From Flavobacterium sp. JAS (GTDB lineage: Bacteria; Bacteroidota; Bacteroidia; Flavobacteriales; Flavobacteriaceae): a stretch of DNA of 64,000 nt. Shown piece after piece: positions 51,076 through 59,702 of the stretch. Position 1 is the stretch's first letter. Every line of letters begins with the position of its first letter. The notes under the pieces were generated by a model, which was not told the DNA's origin, ran no database searches, and was given only the letters and a program-made list of their open reading frames with translations. The translations under genes were made by a program, and so were the position numbers. Location: NCBI RefSeq assembly GCF_020991455.1, contig NZ_JAJMOX010000001.1:1-64000 (forward strand), written 5' to 3'.

Positions 51076-51390
51076 TTAATACTCTTTCATTTTTTCGAAA
51101 GTCGTAGTAAGTGATTTTTTTGCTTTAGCCAGCGCACCTTGAAAAGCCTTTTCGAGCGTATCGGCGTGTTCTGTAACTGTTATGGGTTGTAGTTTTGCTG
51201 TACGAACCTCGATCACACATTTTTTATCGTGTAAGCTGAATTTTTCTCCGTTTTCATCTCCAAAATGTACTTCGATGCGGGTTATTTTTTCCTCAAAACG
51301 CGTTAAGCCTTTTTCTAATTCTCCAGAAAAATAAGCTTCTAATCTTTCGTGTCCTTCGATGTTCTTGTCTGTATTGATTTGAATTTTCAT
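51076..51390 (-). CDS. HPF/RaiA family ribosome-associated protein
   Basis: A 104-residue protein of the S30AE (ribosome hibernation) type. It has KIQINTDKNIEGHERLEAYF, then RIEVHFGDENGEKFSLHDKKC with VIEVRTAKLQPITVTEHADT, and ends in a basic helix. Such proteins bind the 30S decoding site in stationary phase or stress. Length matches short HPF/YhbH rather than the long form. It is close to the SDR gene's terminator and likely has its own promoter. Confidence 0.85.
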   Translation of the reverse strand: MKIQINTDKNIEGHERLEAYFSGELEKGLTRFEEKITRIEVHFGDENGEKFSLHDKKCVIEVRTAKLQPITVTEHADTLEKAFQGALAKAKKSLTTTFEKMKEY

Positions 51391-51491
51391 ATGGCTTTAT
51401 ATTTAATGATTGTTTCTCAAAGCTATCTTATTTAAGACAAAAAGACAAGTGAGTTAATAAAACATTATGAAAATAATTACAAGATTTATGC

Positions 51492-51570
51492 GCAATTTTT
51501 GTCATTTCGTTGAAGTTGAAATCTGCACAATTTTGTCAGGCTGAGCGAAGTCGAAGCCCCGCAACAATTG
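51492..51570. repeat. Direct/inverted repeat block with GTCAGGCTGAGCGAAGTCG
   Basis: CAATTTTTGTCATTTCG (51493) and CAATTTTGTCAGGCTGAGCG (51529) are related direct copies; GAAGTCGAAGCCCCGCAACA follows. The GTCATTTCG and TCAGGCTGAGCG wording recalls intergenic repeats seen in many Bacteroidota genomes. It resembles single arms of the 43239 element. Confidence 0.6.
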
Positions 51571-51615
51571 TAACGTTAAGGGCTTATTGCATTTGCGATT
51601 TAATAATACAAGAAT

Positions 51616-51801
51616 TTAGATTCTTTTAATTTTAAATTTTGTTATGTGATCGCAAACATTACATTTTACAGAACTATTATCATCTACAAACATATCTATT
51701 TCAATTTCATAATCACAAACAGGGCAATTGTAAATAACGTCTATAATTTTTATAGGCGGATTAAGTATGGTTGGGATTTCTAAAATTGAATATTTTATCA
51801 T
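51616..51801 (-). CDS. Small zinc-ribbon-like protein downstream of the helicase
   Basis: A 61-residue protein (ATG at 51801; an extension to 51846 runs into the helicase gene). It has two Cys pairs, IYNCPVCDYEIEI and SVKCNVCDHI, spaced like a zinc ribbon (CPxC...CxxC). It starts 11 bases after the helicase stop on the same strand and is very likely co-transcribed. A nucleic-acid-binding or protein-docking role is possible; no family is recognised. Confidence 0.7.
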   Translation of the reverse strand: MIKYSILEIPTILNPPIKIIDVIYNCPVCDYEIEIDMFVDDNSSVKCNVCDHITKFKIKRI

Positions 51802-51812
51802 GTTTTTTAAAA

Positions 51813-54800
51813 TTAGCCTATTGACATTTTTGCAGACTCTTTCCAAAGATAATTTGGCATTGGTTCATTTAACTCCCATTTTATATTCATAGGTTTTGAA
51901 CCTTCAGTTTCTTTAAAAATACCTTCGCCAATAAATACATATCCAAGTGTATTTCCATTTTCGTCTTTTCCTTTTTCTCTAATAAAAAGCAATATTTTTT
52001 TATTGCTTTCAATATGTTTTATGTATGAAACTCCTTTACTAGTTTCTGGTCCATAAGTATTGTGAGATTGCCAATGAAATAACGTTTCACTTATAGCGTA
52101 ATCCTCATACATAGTTGTAGGTGAAAAATTTTCTTCAGATTTAATCAAATTAATAAAGAGTATTTCTGTGTTTAAACTTTTATTTTCTGCTGCACCTTCT
52201 CTATTAGATGATTTTTTATCAAATGTACTCAAACGGAAAGCTGCTAATATTTGATCTCTTGTATATCTAGCATGTAATTTTAAAGGTTGTTCATAAGGTA
52301 ATTGGATATCAATTTCTTTAAAACCAATTTTATCAATTAATATTTCTAAAACTTCTATAATCTCATTAACAAGAGTCTTGTTCTTTCCTATTTGAATTAT
52401 ACTTTTCTCTAAAGAATCGAATCCCCCGGCATTTTGCCATACATCATAATGTAGCATTAACAACATGGTTTTTTGGTTTTCATCGAAATCATCAATTCTA
52501 ATATTAAAACCTTGTTTTGCGATCGTTAAAATGAAATTAAAATAACTTGTTGAGTTTGTAGAAAGCCATTTATTACTTATTGCAGAATAAATTTGTTTTT
52601 CATTTATACTTTCAAAATCATCAATTATTCCTGCTCGTTGAAGTAATCTTGACCAACTATCTTTTTTGTAAATTGTTTCAATAGATATATGATAGAATTC
52701 AATAAAATTATTTAAAGTTAAAGGCAAATTAGTTTGATGCTGAAAATTTATGATTTTAGTTACCAATTGATTTACATTTAGCGATGTAGCTTTTCTAATG
52801 TTTTCAAGAATTGTTTCTTTTGTTTTTTTCTCCAAAACAATGGAACAACCTAATGGTAAATGGGGGAAATCATCTTCAATTTCTTTTTGGACTGAGGTTG
52901 TAGTTTTACCAATTAATGCTCTAAACTTATTTTCGAAATCATATTCTGGTCTTGAATTTCCAACAAAATCTAAAACAGTCAAACAATCTTTACCTTCTGC
53001 CAAACGTAAGCCGCGACCTAATTGTTGAAGAAAAACGGTTAAACTTTCTGTTGGTCTTAAAAACAAAACTGTATCAATTTCAGGAATATCTACACCTTCA
53101 TTGAAAATGTCAACTACAAATAAATAATTGAGTTCTTTTTTCTTGAATTTCTCTCTTATTTGGTCCCTTTCGTTAGTATTTTCAGCTGTTAAGTAAGCTG
53201 CTTTTAATCCTGCTAAATTGAACTTTTCGGCCATAAAAACAGCATGTTCAATTTTTACACAAAAACCAATAGCACGAATATCATTTATATCAGTGACATA
53301 TTTATTAAGACTGTTAATTATCTCTCCAACACGGATGTTATTTTTAGTATATAACGCTGTCAATTCGCTTGCAACATATTTACCATTTTCCCATTTAACA
53401 TTTGTTAAATCAACGCTATCAGTAATTCCAAAATATTGAAAAGGACTTAAGAGTTTTTTGTTTAATGCTTCAGGAAGTCGAATTTCCGCTGCAATACGGT
53501 TACAGAAATCATCTAGGATATTTTCATTATCCATTCTTTCTGGAGTTGCAGTTAATCCTAATAAGATTTTAGGTTTAAAATAATTTAGAAAAGGTCTGTA
53601 ACTTGAAGCTGATCCATGATGCGCTTCATCAAGAATAATAAAGTCATAATATTCAGGTGAAAGGTTTAAATCTTTTAGTCTCTTATTTAAAATTTGTACT
53701 GATACAAAAAGATATTCATAAGAATTTGGCTCAATACCATCAACACATAAATCCCCAAAGTTATTATCTTTTAAAACTCCCTGAAAAGTTGCTTTTGCTT
53801 GTTGTAGAATTTCTTTTCTATGTGCAACAAAAAGTAATTTAGAAGATTTATTATTAGTTCTGAAATTTTTATAATCAAATGCAGATATTACAGTTTTTCC
53901 TGTTCCAGTAGCAGCTACCAAAAGATTTCTATATCTATTATGAATTGTTCTTTCAACTTCTAGTTTTTCAAAAATTTCCTTTTGATAAGGAAAAGGTTTA
54001 ATGTCAAAATAAGCCGTAGTAAAAGTGTATTCTTTTGAAAATCTACCTTGTTTAAGAGCATCAACTAGTTTTTCAGAATGGATATTTTCATCGTATAATT
54101 CAAAGTCTGCATTTTGCCAATACGCTTCGAATGTTTTTTTAAATTTATCAATAATATGTCCAACTTCTTTAGTTGTAACTTTTAGGTTCCATTCTAGTCC
54201 GTCAGTTAAAGCTGAGCGAGAAAAATTCGAAGAACCAATATAACCTGTATGAAAACCTGTATTTCTTTGAAATAAATAAGCTTTTGCATGTAAACGTTCA
54301 TTTCCTGTATTGTATGAAACCTTTACTTCTGTATTCTCTAACGATGCCAAGAATTCAACTGCTTTAGAATCTGTAGCACCAATATATGTAGTTGTAATTA
54401 CTCTTAGTTTTCCTCCTCTTTCTGTAAATTCTCTTAATTCGCGTTCAAGAATTCGAATACCTTTCCATTTAATAAACGAAACTAATAAATCAATTTTATC
54501 TGAAGATAAAATCTCTTTTCGTAATTCACTTTCTAAAGTTGTTCCTGCATTTCCTCCAGTAAAAAGCTCGCTATGAATTAGTCTAGTGTAAGGTGTAATT
54601 TCTTTTAAATGTAGATCTAAGTCTTTAAAATGAGCATCGACTTTTGTAAATACAGCATTCAATATTTTTCCTTCTGTTTCAATTAAATCACCTTCAAACT
54701 CTTCGTTTTTTAATTCATCTCTTAATAGTTGAATTATTTTATTCGAAATTTTTATTTGATTATCGATTAAGTCAATTTCTTTTTGTTTAGGTAAATTTTC

Positions 54801-54962
54801 TAATGCATATTTGATGACTTTGCCAATATGTTGTGATAATAATTGAGATGCTTCGGCTTTGTCTATTGAAGTCTTTTTTATTTGAAATGTATCTTTATCT
54901 AATTCGTTTATTTTGTAGTTTATTAGCTTGGTAACTAATTCTTCATATAATCCTTGGTTCAT
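51813..54962 (-). CDS. PLD-nuclease / SF2 helicase / DUF3427 protein
   Basis: A 1049-residue protein. A helical N-terminus (1-125) is followed by a phospholipase-D-like nuclease domain (about 125-290) with HAK at 225-227 and GSSN at 243-246. Then comes an SF2 (type III restriction/ResIII-like) helicase: Walker A ATGTGKT (350-357), DEAH (445-448), TATP (471-474) and motif VI QQLGRGLR (646-653). The C-terminal part (about 700-1049) corresponds to the DUF3427 region. The order PLD-helicase-DUF3427 is known from genomes but the job is not established; DNA repair or phage defence are possible. Its start overlaps the NUDIX stop by four bases (ATGA). Confidence 0.88.
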   Translation of the reverse strand: MNQGLYEELVTKLINYKINELDKDTFQIKKTSIDKAEASQLLSQHIGKVIKYALENLPKQKEIDLIDNQIKISNKIIQLLRDELKNEEFEGDLIETEGKILNAVFTKVDAHFKDLDLHLKEITPYTRLIHSELFTGGNAGTTLESELRKEILSSDKIDLLVSFIKWKGIRILERELREFTERGGKLRVITTTYIGATDSKAVEFLASLENTEVKVSYNTGNERLHAKAYLFQRNTGFHTGYIGSSNFSRSALTDGLEWNLKVTTKEVGHIIDKFKKTFEAYWQNADFELYDENIHSEKLVDALKQGRFSKEYTFTTAYFDIKPFPYQKEIFEKLEVERTIHNRYRNLLVAATGTGKTVISAFDYKNFRTNNKSSKLLFVAHRKEILQQAKATFQGVLKDNNFGDLCVDGIEPNSYEYLFVSVQILNKRLKDLNLSPEYYDFIILDEAHHGSASSYRPFLNYFKPKILLGLTATPERMDNENILDDFCNRIAAEIRLPEALNKKLLSPFQYFGITDSVDLTNVKWENGKYVASELTALYTKNNIRVGEIINSLNKYVTDINDIRAIGFCVKIEHAVFMAEKFNLAGLKAAYLTAENTNERDQIREKFKKKELNYLFVVDIFNEGVDIPEIDTVLFLRPTESLTVFLQQLGRGLRLAEGKDCLTVLDFVGNSRPEYDFENKFRALIGKTTTSVQKEIEDDFPHLPLGCSIVLEKKTKETILENIRKATSLNVNQLVTKIINFQHQTNLPLTLNNFIEFYHISIETIYKKDSWSRLLQRAGIIDDFESINEKQIYSAISNKWLSTNSTSYFNFILTIAKQGFNIRIDDFDENQKTMLLMLHYDVWQNAGGFDSLEKSIIQIGKNKTLVNEIIEVLEILIDKIGFKEIDIQLPYEQPLKLHARYTRDQILAAFRLSTFDKKSSNREGAAENKSLNTEILFINLIKSEENFSPTTMYEDYAISETLFHWQSHNTYGPETSKGVSYIKHIESNKKILLFIREKGKDENGNTLGYVFIGEGIFKETEGSKPMNIKWELNEPMPNYLWKESAKMSIG

Positions 54963-55354
54963 ATTTCAAGTTTTAAAAATTCTTCAACGATTGGTAGATC
55001 TGCTTCTGCCCAATCAAGATTTAATAATTCAGATCTTTTTAGTAATCTGTAATCTTTATGCTCTGCTAATTTAATTTCGCCTGAAATATATTGAACTAGG
55101 AAAGGAATTAAATTGATTTTGAAAGTACCGTAATCATGAATGTTATTTGATAATTTTTGCAAGACTTCAATATTGATATTTATTTCTTCTTTGATTTCTC
55201 TTTTGATACAATCTATTTCACTTTCATTAATTTCTAATTTGCCGCCAGGAAATTCCCATTTTAAAGGTAATTTCATTTTTTCATTTCTTTGCGCAACGAG
55301 AATTTTTTTCTCCTTTAAGATAATCGCACAAGTAACATTTATGATTTTAGACAT
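54959..55354 (-). CDS. NUDIX hydrolase (MutT-like) coupled to the helicase
   Basis: A 131-residue hydrolase with the full NUDIX box GKLEINESEIDCIKREIKEE, with the catalytic Glu residues in REIKEE. It opens with VTCAIILKEKKILVAQRNE and PLKWEFPGG, typical of MutT/(deoxy)nucleoside-triphosphate pyrophosphohydrolases. Its TGA overlaps the ATG of the helicase gene (54959-54962), so the pair is translationally coupled and stoichiometric. It probably hydrolyses a nucleotide or modified nucleotide connected with the helicase's job. Confidence 0.92.
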   Translation of the reverse strand: MSKIINVTCAIILKEKKILVAQRNEKMKLPLKWEFPGGKLEINESEIDCIKREIKEEININIEVLQKLSNNIHDYGTFKINLIPFLVQYISGEIKLAEHKDYRLLKRSELLNLDWAEADLPIVEEFLKLEI

Positions 55355-55449
55355 TTTTAATAATGCGATAAATGATTTATAAGTACTAATTTGATAACGA
55401 AGTTTAATATTAGTGAAATATAATCATATTAACTATTCTTATTAATTTT

Positions 55450-55920
55450 TTAAGAGTTAAGATTTTCAGGATACATAATATTAAAGTAATTTTCAAATGC
55501 TTTGCAAAGTAGTTCTTTGTCTACTTCAAATAACCTGTTCCTGATATTCCAATCTTTAATGTACTCTTTATCACTTTCGCAAATTTCTTCACCCACAAGT
55601 TTTCTAGTTAGTATATCGCTTAGTAAAACAGTGTCACAATGGTAATAATTTGGATAATATTTCTCAATGAATGACCAATAATCAAATTTATCGTCATCTT
55701 CTTTTTCTTGAGTTATTTTCTCTTCGAATTCCTTGATTACTTCAAATTCAAGCCAACCCATTGCTTCACCAATTCCTTTATAAAATGCATTTCTTTCTGC
55801 TCGAGATTCAAAATTGTATTTTTTTAAGTTGATGATTTTTTCAAAATCATTTAAAGGTTCATTATTATGAAATTTCTTTACTGGGTCTTTTCCGAAAATT
55901 ATTTCTGCTAAATATTTCAT
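55450..55920 (-). CDS. Protein of unknown function upstream of the NUDIX-helicase cassette
   Basis: A 156-residue, largely helical, charged protein. KKFHNNEPLNDFEKIINLKK and the acidic stretch ITQEKEDDDKFDYW are visible; it has no signal peptide or membrane segment. I do not recognise a family. It is 95 bases upstream of the NUDIX gene on the same strand, in equally AT-rich sequence, so it may be part of the same unit or just a neighbour. Confidence 0.65.
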   Translation of the reverse strand: MKYLAEIIFGKDPVKKFHNNEPLNDFEKIINLKKYNFESRAERNAFYKGIGEAMGWLEFEVIKEFEEKITQEKEDDDKFDYWSFIEKYYPNYYHCDTVLLSDILTRKLVGEEICESDKEYIKDWNIRNRLFEVDKELLCKAFENYFNIMYPENLNS

Positions 55921-56064
55921 TTCTTGATAACGGATTTTTGTTATTTTATTCTAAAACACAATTAATTCAAGTTTAGCCTTTAGACGATAATTTACTCGCT
56001 TACAATTGACCTCATTAAATTTTAGTTTTCAACGTGATATTAACCATTAGTTTTGGCTTATTTC

Positions 56065-56094
56065 TATAAAAAACGCCAATCATTTCTGACTGGC
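56065..56094 (-). terminator. Terminator on the minus strand, downstream of the AsmA gene
   Basis: On the minus strand GCCAGTCA (56094-56087) and TGATTGGC (56082-56075) form an 8-bp stem with one wobble pair and a short loop, then GTTTTTT. It would end transcription coming from the AsmA gene. Confidence 0.75.
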
Positions 56095-56131
56095 ATTAAT
56101 TAATATTTTTGAAAGTTCTTATGAAACCAAA

Positions 56132-56225
56132 AGCCCTAGCCCTGATGGGAACGGCATCCTTTTGTGGCGGTCCCGATAGCTATCGGGAGCCATAAAAGAT
56201 ATAGTGGACAGCAGGAAATAGCTCC
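56132..56225. ncRNA. Candidate structured RNA/repeat element with TCCCGATAGCTATCGGGA core
   Basis: The element AGCCCTAGCCCTGATGGGA ... GGCATCCTTTTGTGGC ... palindrome ... GCCATAAAAGATATAGTGG ... GGAAATAGCTCC folds into a long stem: ATCCTTTT pairs with AAAAGATA and TGGC with GCCA around the palindrome at 56171-56188. I recall near-identical segments in many Flavobacteria, possibly the Flavo-1 RNA motif; this needs an Rfam check. Either strand could be the RNA. The 478-base gap holds no gene. Confidence 0.45.
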
Positions 56226-56286
56226 TTAAAATTAAATCCCAATATTTTAAATTCCAAATCCCAAAAAAAAGCAAATTTTTGTAGAG

Positions 56287-56330
56287 TTTCTTGCGAGGAT
56301 TTCTCCTTGCGTCGAAATGACAAAATTGTG
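56287..56330. repeat. Single diverged arm of the 43239 GTCATCCCGAGG element
   Basis: TTTCTTGCGAGGATTTCTCC, then TTGCGTCGAAATGACAAAAT, aligns position by position with TTTCTTGCGGAGATCCCTCG and the following CGGGATGACAAGAT of the right arm at 43306-43348. The left arm is absent. An AAATTCCAAATCCC repeat lies just before at 56248. Confidence 0.6.
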
Positions 56331-56398
56331 GTTACTTTTTGTGTTAATCCATTCATCGCAGTTTGAATTGACAAGATGTGTGGAAATATGTGTTATAA

Positions 56399-58858
56399 TT
56401 ATTTTCCTTTTTCCTTCTTCCCCCATTTAATTTTCATTTTTCCTTCATCATCCAAAGCAATCAAATGCAGAACAATTCCGCGGTCGCGAACGGCGTCACG
56501 TTCGGCTTTGGAGGCTAGTTTGGCGTCGTTTTTGGAGTTTCGGAGTGGGATTGTGAGGGCAAGATTGGTGCCTCGTCCGAAAGAGTAAATCCCGTTGGCG
56601 TCGAAGTTAAGGACGCTTGAACTAATAGTTAGATTGTTAACATCGACTTGTTCACCGCGCATGTTGAGGTTTCCGGACAAATCACTAAAAGTAATGTTCT
56701 TGACATCGCGAAACGGAAATGCAAATTTTCCAATCTTTACGATAGGTTCAAAGTTGAGCAAAGCGCCCTGATTGACATTAAAAACAAGTTTTCCGTGCAT
56801 GGAATTTGTAATCAATTCGCCTTTACTATTAATTAATCCGCTTACATTGGCAGTGCTGCTGAGTTTTCCTTTAATGTTGCTTGGAGAAAAAGACTTGATT
56901 CCGAAGTTGTTAAATGATCTTAAAAAACTTGCAATATCTACCCGATTTACATGTGCATTCGAACTAAAATTGAAGTTGTTGCCATTTGGCGCAACTATGG
57001 TACTAAAAGTAATGCTTCCGCCAGAAGTTTGCAGAGAACCGTTTTTGATAATAAGCTTGGAATCGATCATCTGGATTTCGGCCTTGGTATTGGTTGCGGT
57101 TAGTTTATTGTAATTGATTTTGTCGGCTTTGAAATTGATATCTACGATGCATTTTTCGATGGCATTGCGCAATTGATGCGACATTGTGTTTTTTTTAGGC
57201 GTTTCTTTGTTTTTTTGCGAATTCGCCAAAACGCCCAGAAATTGTTTCAGGTCGATATTTGGGCAGTAAATATCCCAGTTTACAACCATTTTCTCTGGGG
57301 CATCATAATACAAATTGAGAAAATTATCAATTTTGCCTTCAATAGTAAAGGCGTTTTTATTGTGTTTGTACGTGATTTTTTTAATCAACAAAGCCTTTTC
57401 GGTAAAGTCGAGCTGAACGTTAATTTTTTCGGCGTGAATGTTTTTCGGAATAAAATGAAAAGACACATTCTGAACATTTACACCACCTATAAAACGTGGT
57501 TTGGTGATAAACAAATCGACGATATCAAACTGAAATTTAAGGTTTGCTTTGGCGTGACCTTCAGTAAACTGAATCCATTTGTCGTTGCTTGCTTCATTTA
57601 GTTTTGTAACATCAAAATCTGAACTTACATAACCTGTTGCCAATGGTTTTTCGAGATTATTGATCGACAATTGCGGAATCTTAAGTGGTATGTTTTTATA
57701 ATTACACACAAAATGGTTTAAAATAATAGCCGAATTAGCGTCGTTAAAACCTTCTTTTGGTTTAAAATTATTGGTAAAAATGCCTTTAAAACTACAATCG
57801 GTAAGTAATCCGTCCGGAATACTGAGTTCGTTATTTTTTATCACAGCCTGAACTACAATTCTGGGATCGCCTTCGGCATTAAAATCGCCTTTGATATCGC
57901 AATTGACGTCGATTTCTTTTTTTAAATTAAATCGGTTAAGCTTAGAGCTAATGTTTGCCGATAATAAGTTGGAGGCGTTTTGCCATAAAATAGTAGTCCC
58001 GATATTGATTCCGAAAAGGGCATTTCCTTTGGCTAAATTAAAATAAGCGGTAATATCAAAAGCGTCTGTTCCAATTTTGAGGCCTTTGGTTACAACATCA
58101 ATTTTTTGTTTTTCGGAATCATAAGAAACTGCAAAAGTACCTTTGAGTTCTTTTTGTTTTGCAAAACTTCCATGTACGGTATTAAAAGCTAAACTGGCGA
58201 TTTGTGTGTCCAGAAAAACATCGGTTTGCCAATCATCACCGTCATATTCTACTTTTGAAGTTAAGTCGGCTATATCAAAATCAAATAATTTATGTCCCAA
58301 ACGATTGTCCAGAATAAAGTGAACATCGCTGAGTTCGATTTGGTCAACGGTAGTTTCGGTTTCTGATTTATTTTTGGGATCTTTTTTCTTTTTGGGTTTA
58401 AAGATGTTTGCGTTCGAATAGCCATTTTCGGCTTTATAAACATAAATATTAGCGTCGTTAATGAGAATTTTATGGATTTTGATATCGTGTTGCAATAAAC
58501 TCCAAACGTTCAATCGAACTTCGATTTCTTTTGCGTTGAGCAACGTATGTTTGTGTGTTTGCCATTGATTGTCTTTGATTTCGACATCTCTTAAAGCCAA
58601 TGTAAAGTTGGGAAAACCGGTTAGAAACTTATAATGAAAATCACCAATATGAAATTTTCCGTTTATGTTCTCGTTGATTTTGGTGTTAACTTTCGCAATA
58701 ATTTCGGGTTTATTCTGGTTGAAATAAATTGATAATCCACCGCAGGCAAGAAGCAGTAAAGCAATAAGGCCTAAAATAAAAAAGCCAAAACGTTTGGCAT
58801 ATTTCTTAAAACGAACCGATTGTAAAAAGTTTTTTAGTGGTTGTAAAATTGCTTTCAT
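56399..58858 (-). CDS. AsmA-family protein
   Basis: An 819-residue protein with one N-terminal TM (about residues 25-47, FGFFILGLIALLLLACGGLS). The rest is a long beta-groove with repeated strands. N-terminal AsmA-like features include NGKFHIGDFHYKFLTGFPNF and LRDVEIKDNQ; the C-terminal AsmA_2 region includes SGGSITFSTIVAPNGNNF. The end RGIVLHLIALDDEGKMKIKW is conserved in the family. AsmA-clan (YhdP/TamB-like) proteins bridge inner and outer membrane and move phospholipids. Length is similar to other Bacteroidota members. It is monocistronic. Confidence 0.88.
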   Translation of the reverse strand: MKAILQPLKNFLQSVRFKKYAKRFGFFILGLIALLLLACGGLSIYFNQNKPEIIAKVNTKINENINGKFHIGDFHYKFLTGFPNFTLALRDVEIKDNQWQTHKHTLLNAKEIEVRLNVWSLLQHDIKIHKILINDANIYVYKAENGYSNANIFKPKKKKDPKNKSETETTVDQIELSDVHFILDNRLGHKLFDFDIADLTSKVEYDGDDWQTDVFLDTQIASLAFNTVHGSFAKQKELKGTFAVSYDSEKQKIDVVTKGLKIGTDAFDITAYFNLAKGNALFGINIGTTILWQNASNLLSANISSKLNRFNLKKEIDVNCDIKGDFNAEGDPRIVVQAVIKNNELSIPDGLLTDCSFKGIFTNNFKPKEGFNDANSAIILNHFVCNYKNIPLKIPQLSINNLEKPLATGYVSSDFDVTKLNEASNDKWIQFTEGHAKANLKFQFDIVDLFITKPRFIGGVNVQNVSFHFIPKNIHAEKINVQLDFTEKALLIKKITYKHNKNAFTIEGKIDNFLNLYYDAPEKMVVNWDIYCPNIDLKQFLGVLANSQKNKETPKKNTMSHQLRNAIEKCIVDINFKADKINYNKLTATNTKAEIQMIDSKLIIKNGSLQTSGGSITFSTIVAPNGNNFNFSSNAHVNRVDIASFLRSFNNFGIKSFSPSNIKGKLSSTANVSGLINSKGELITNSMHGKLVFNVNQGALLNFEPIVKIGKFAFPFRDVKNITFSDLSGNLNMRGEQVDVNNLTISSSVLNFDANGIYSFGRGTNLALTIPLRNSKNDAKLASKAERDAVRDRGIVLHLIALDDEGKMKIKWGKKEKGK

Positions 58859-59040
58859 CTGGACGAGTTTTCGGAATCATTAAAGATAAGGTAAAATACT
58901 GACAATTTTATAAAAAGATGAAATTCAGGGGGTTGTAGGTTAAAACTTATAAACAATACTTTTCGTGTTAATATAATTATTGACAATACATTTATAATGA
59001 AAACTAATTTGGGAATGGTGTTTCATTTGTATTTAATTTT

Positions 59041-59048
59041 TAAATTTG
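59041..59048 (+). promoter_or_regulatory. Possible -7 element of trxA
   Basis: TAAATTTG matches TAnnTTTG and lies 55 bases before the trxA ATG. No good TTG at 19-20 bases. Confidence 0.35.
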
Positions 59049-59103
59049 TACTCTAGTTTGAAGCATAACAATTCAGACGATAATTTTAAAAAGATAAGAA
59101 ATT

Positions 59104-59421
59104 ATGGCATTAGCAATAACAGATGCTACTTTTGATGAAGTAGTTTTGAAATCAGATAAACCAGTAATGGTAGATTTTTGGGCAGCATGGTGCGGTCCTT
59201 GTAGAATGGTTGGTCCAATCATTGACGAACTAAGCAACGAATACGCAGGTAAAGTTGTTGTTGGTAAAGTTGATGTTGATGCAAACCAAGAATTTGCTGC
59301 AAAATATGGTGTGCGTAACATACCAACCGTTTTGGTTTTTCATAACGGTGAAGTAGTAGGAAAACAAGTAGGAGTTGCTCCTAAACAAACCTACGCAGAT
59401 AGTTTAGATGCTTTGTTGTAG
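59104..59421 (+). CDS. trxA: Thioredoxin
   Basis: A 105-residue classic thioredoxin with WCGPC (Cys30, Cys33) in [13 protein letters not shown] and cis-proline in [11 protein letters not shown]. It is a cytoplasmic disulfide reductase; no signal peptide. The gene is monocistronic: a 245-base gap upstream and a terminator 25 bases downstream. Confidence 0.97.
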   Translation: MALAITDATFDEVVLKSDKPVMVDFWAAWCGPCRMVGPIIDELSNEYAGKVVVGKVDVDANQEFAAKYGVRNIPTVLVFHNGEVVGKQVGVAPKQTYADSLDALL

Positions 59422-59446
59422 TCGTAAGATTATAATTTATATAAAG

Positions 59447-59474
59447 AAGGTTTGGCGAAAGTCAAACCTTTTTT
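59447..59474 (+). terminator. Terminator after trxA
   Basis: AAGGTTTGGC-GAAA-GTCAAACCTT: a 10-bp stem with one wobble and a GAAA tetraloop, then TTTT. Confidence 0.92.
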
Positions 59475-59493
59475 ATTTGGTTTATTTTTTTTT

Positions 59494-59662
59494 GCCACTA
59501 ATTGCACAAATTTTTTCGAATTATTTATTTTGATGCTGCTTAAAAAGTTTGCCACAGATTAGATGATTCTCACAGATTAAAAAAACATTTTATCCCGATA
59601 GCTATTGAGAGTGGCTAAAAGTCATACTCTTTTAATTAGCGAAAATTCGTGAAATTCGTGGC
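59494..59662. repeat. CCACGAATT-family element with a nested insertion
   Basis: The left arm GCCACTAATTGCACAAATTT (from 59494) and the right arm AATTCGTGAAATTCGTGGC ending at 59662 are interrupted by another segment. That segment begins TTGCCACAGATTAGATG and carries a degenerate TCCCGATAGCTATTGAGA (59593-59610), then GTGGC. It spans most of the 281-base gap before the M1 peptidase gene; no gene seen. Confidence 0.7.
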
Positions 59663-59702
59663 AAACTTTTTTTATTTTTACAGATCTAACATTCCTTTAA
59701 AA

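Noticed and set aside
56180..56374. Minus-strand open frame of 64 codons
   Set aside because: It overlaps the structured element and two other repeats; its residues follow the repeats.
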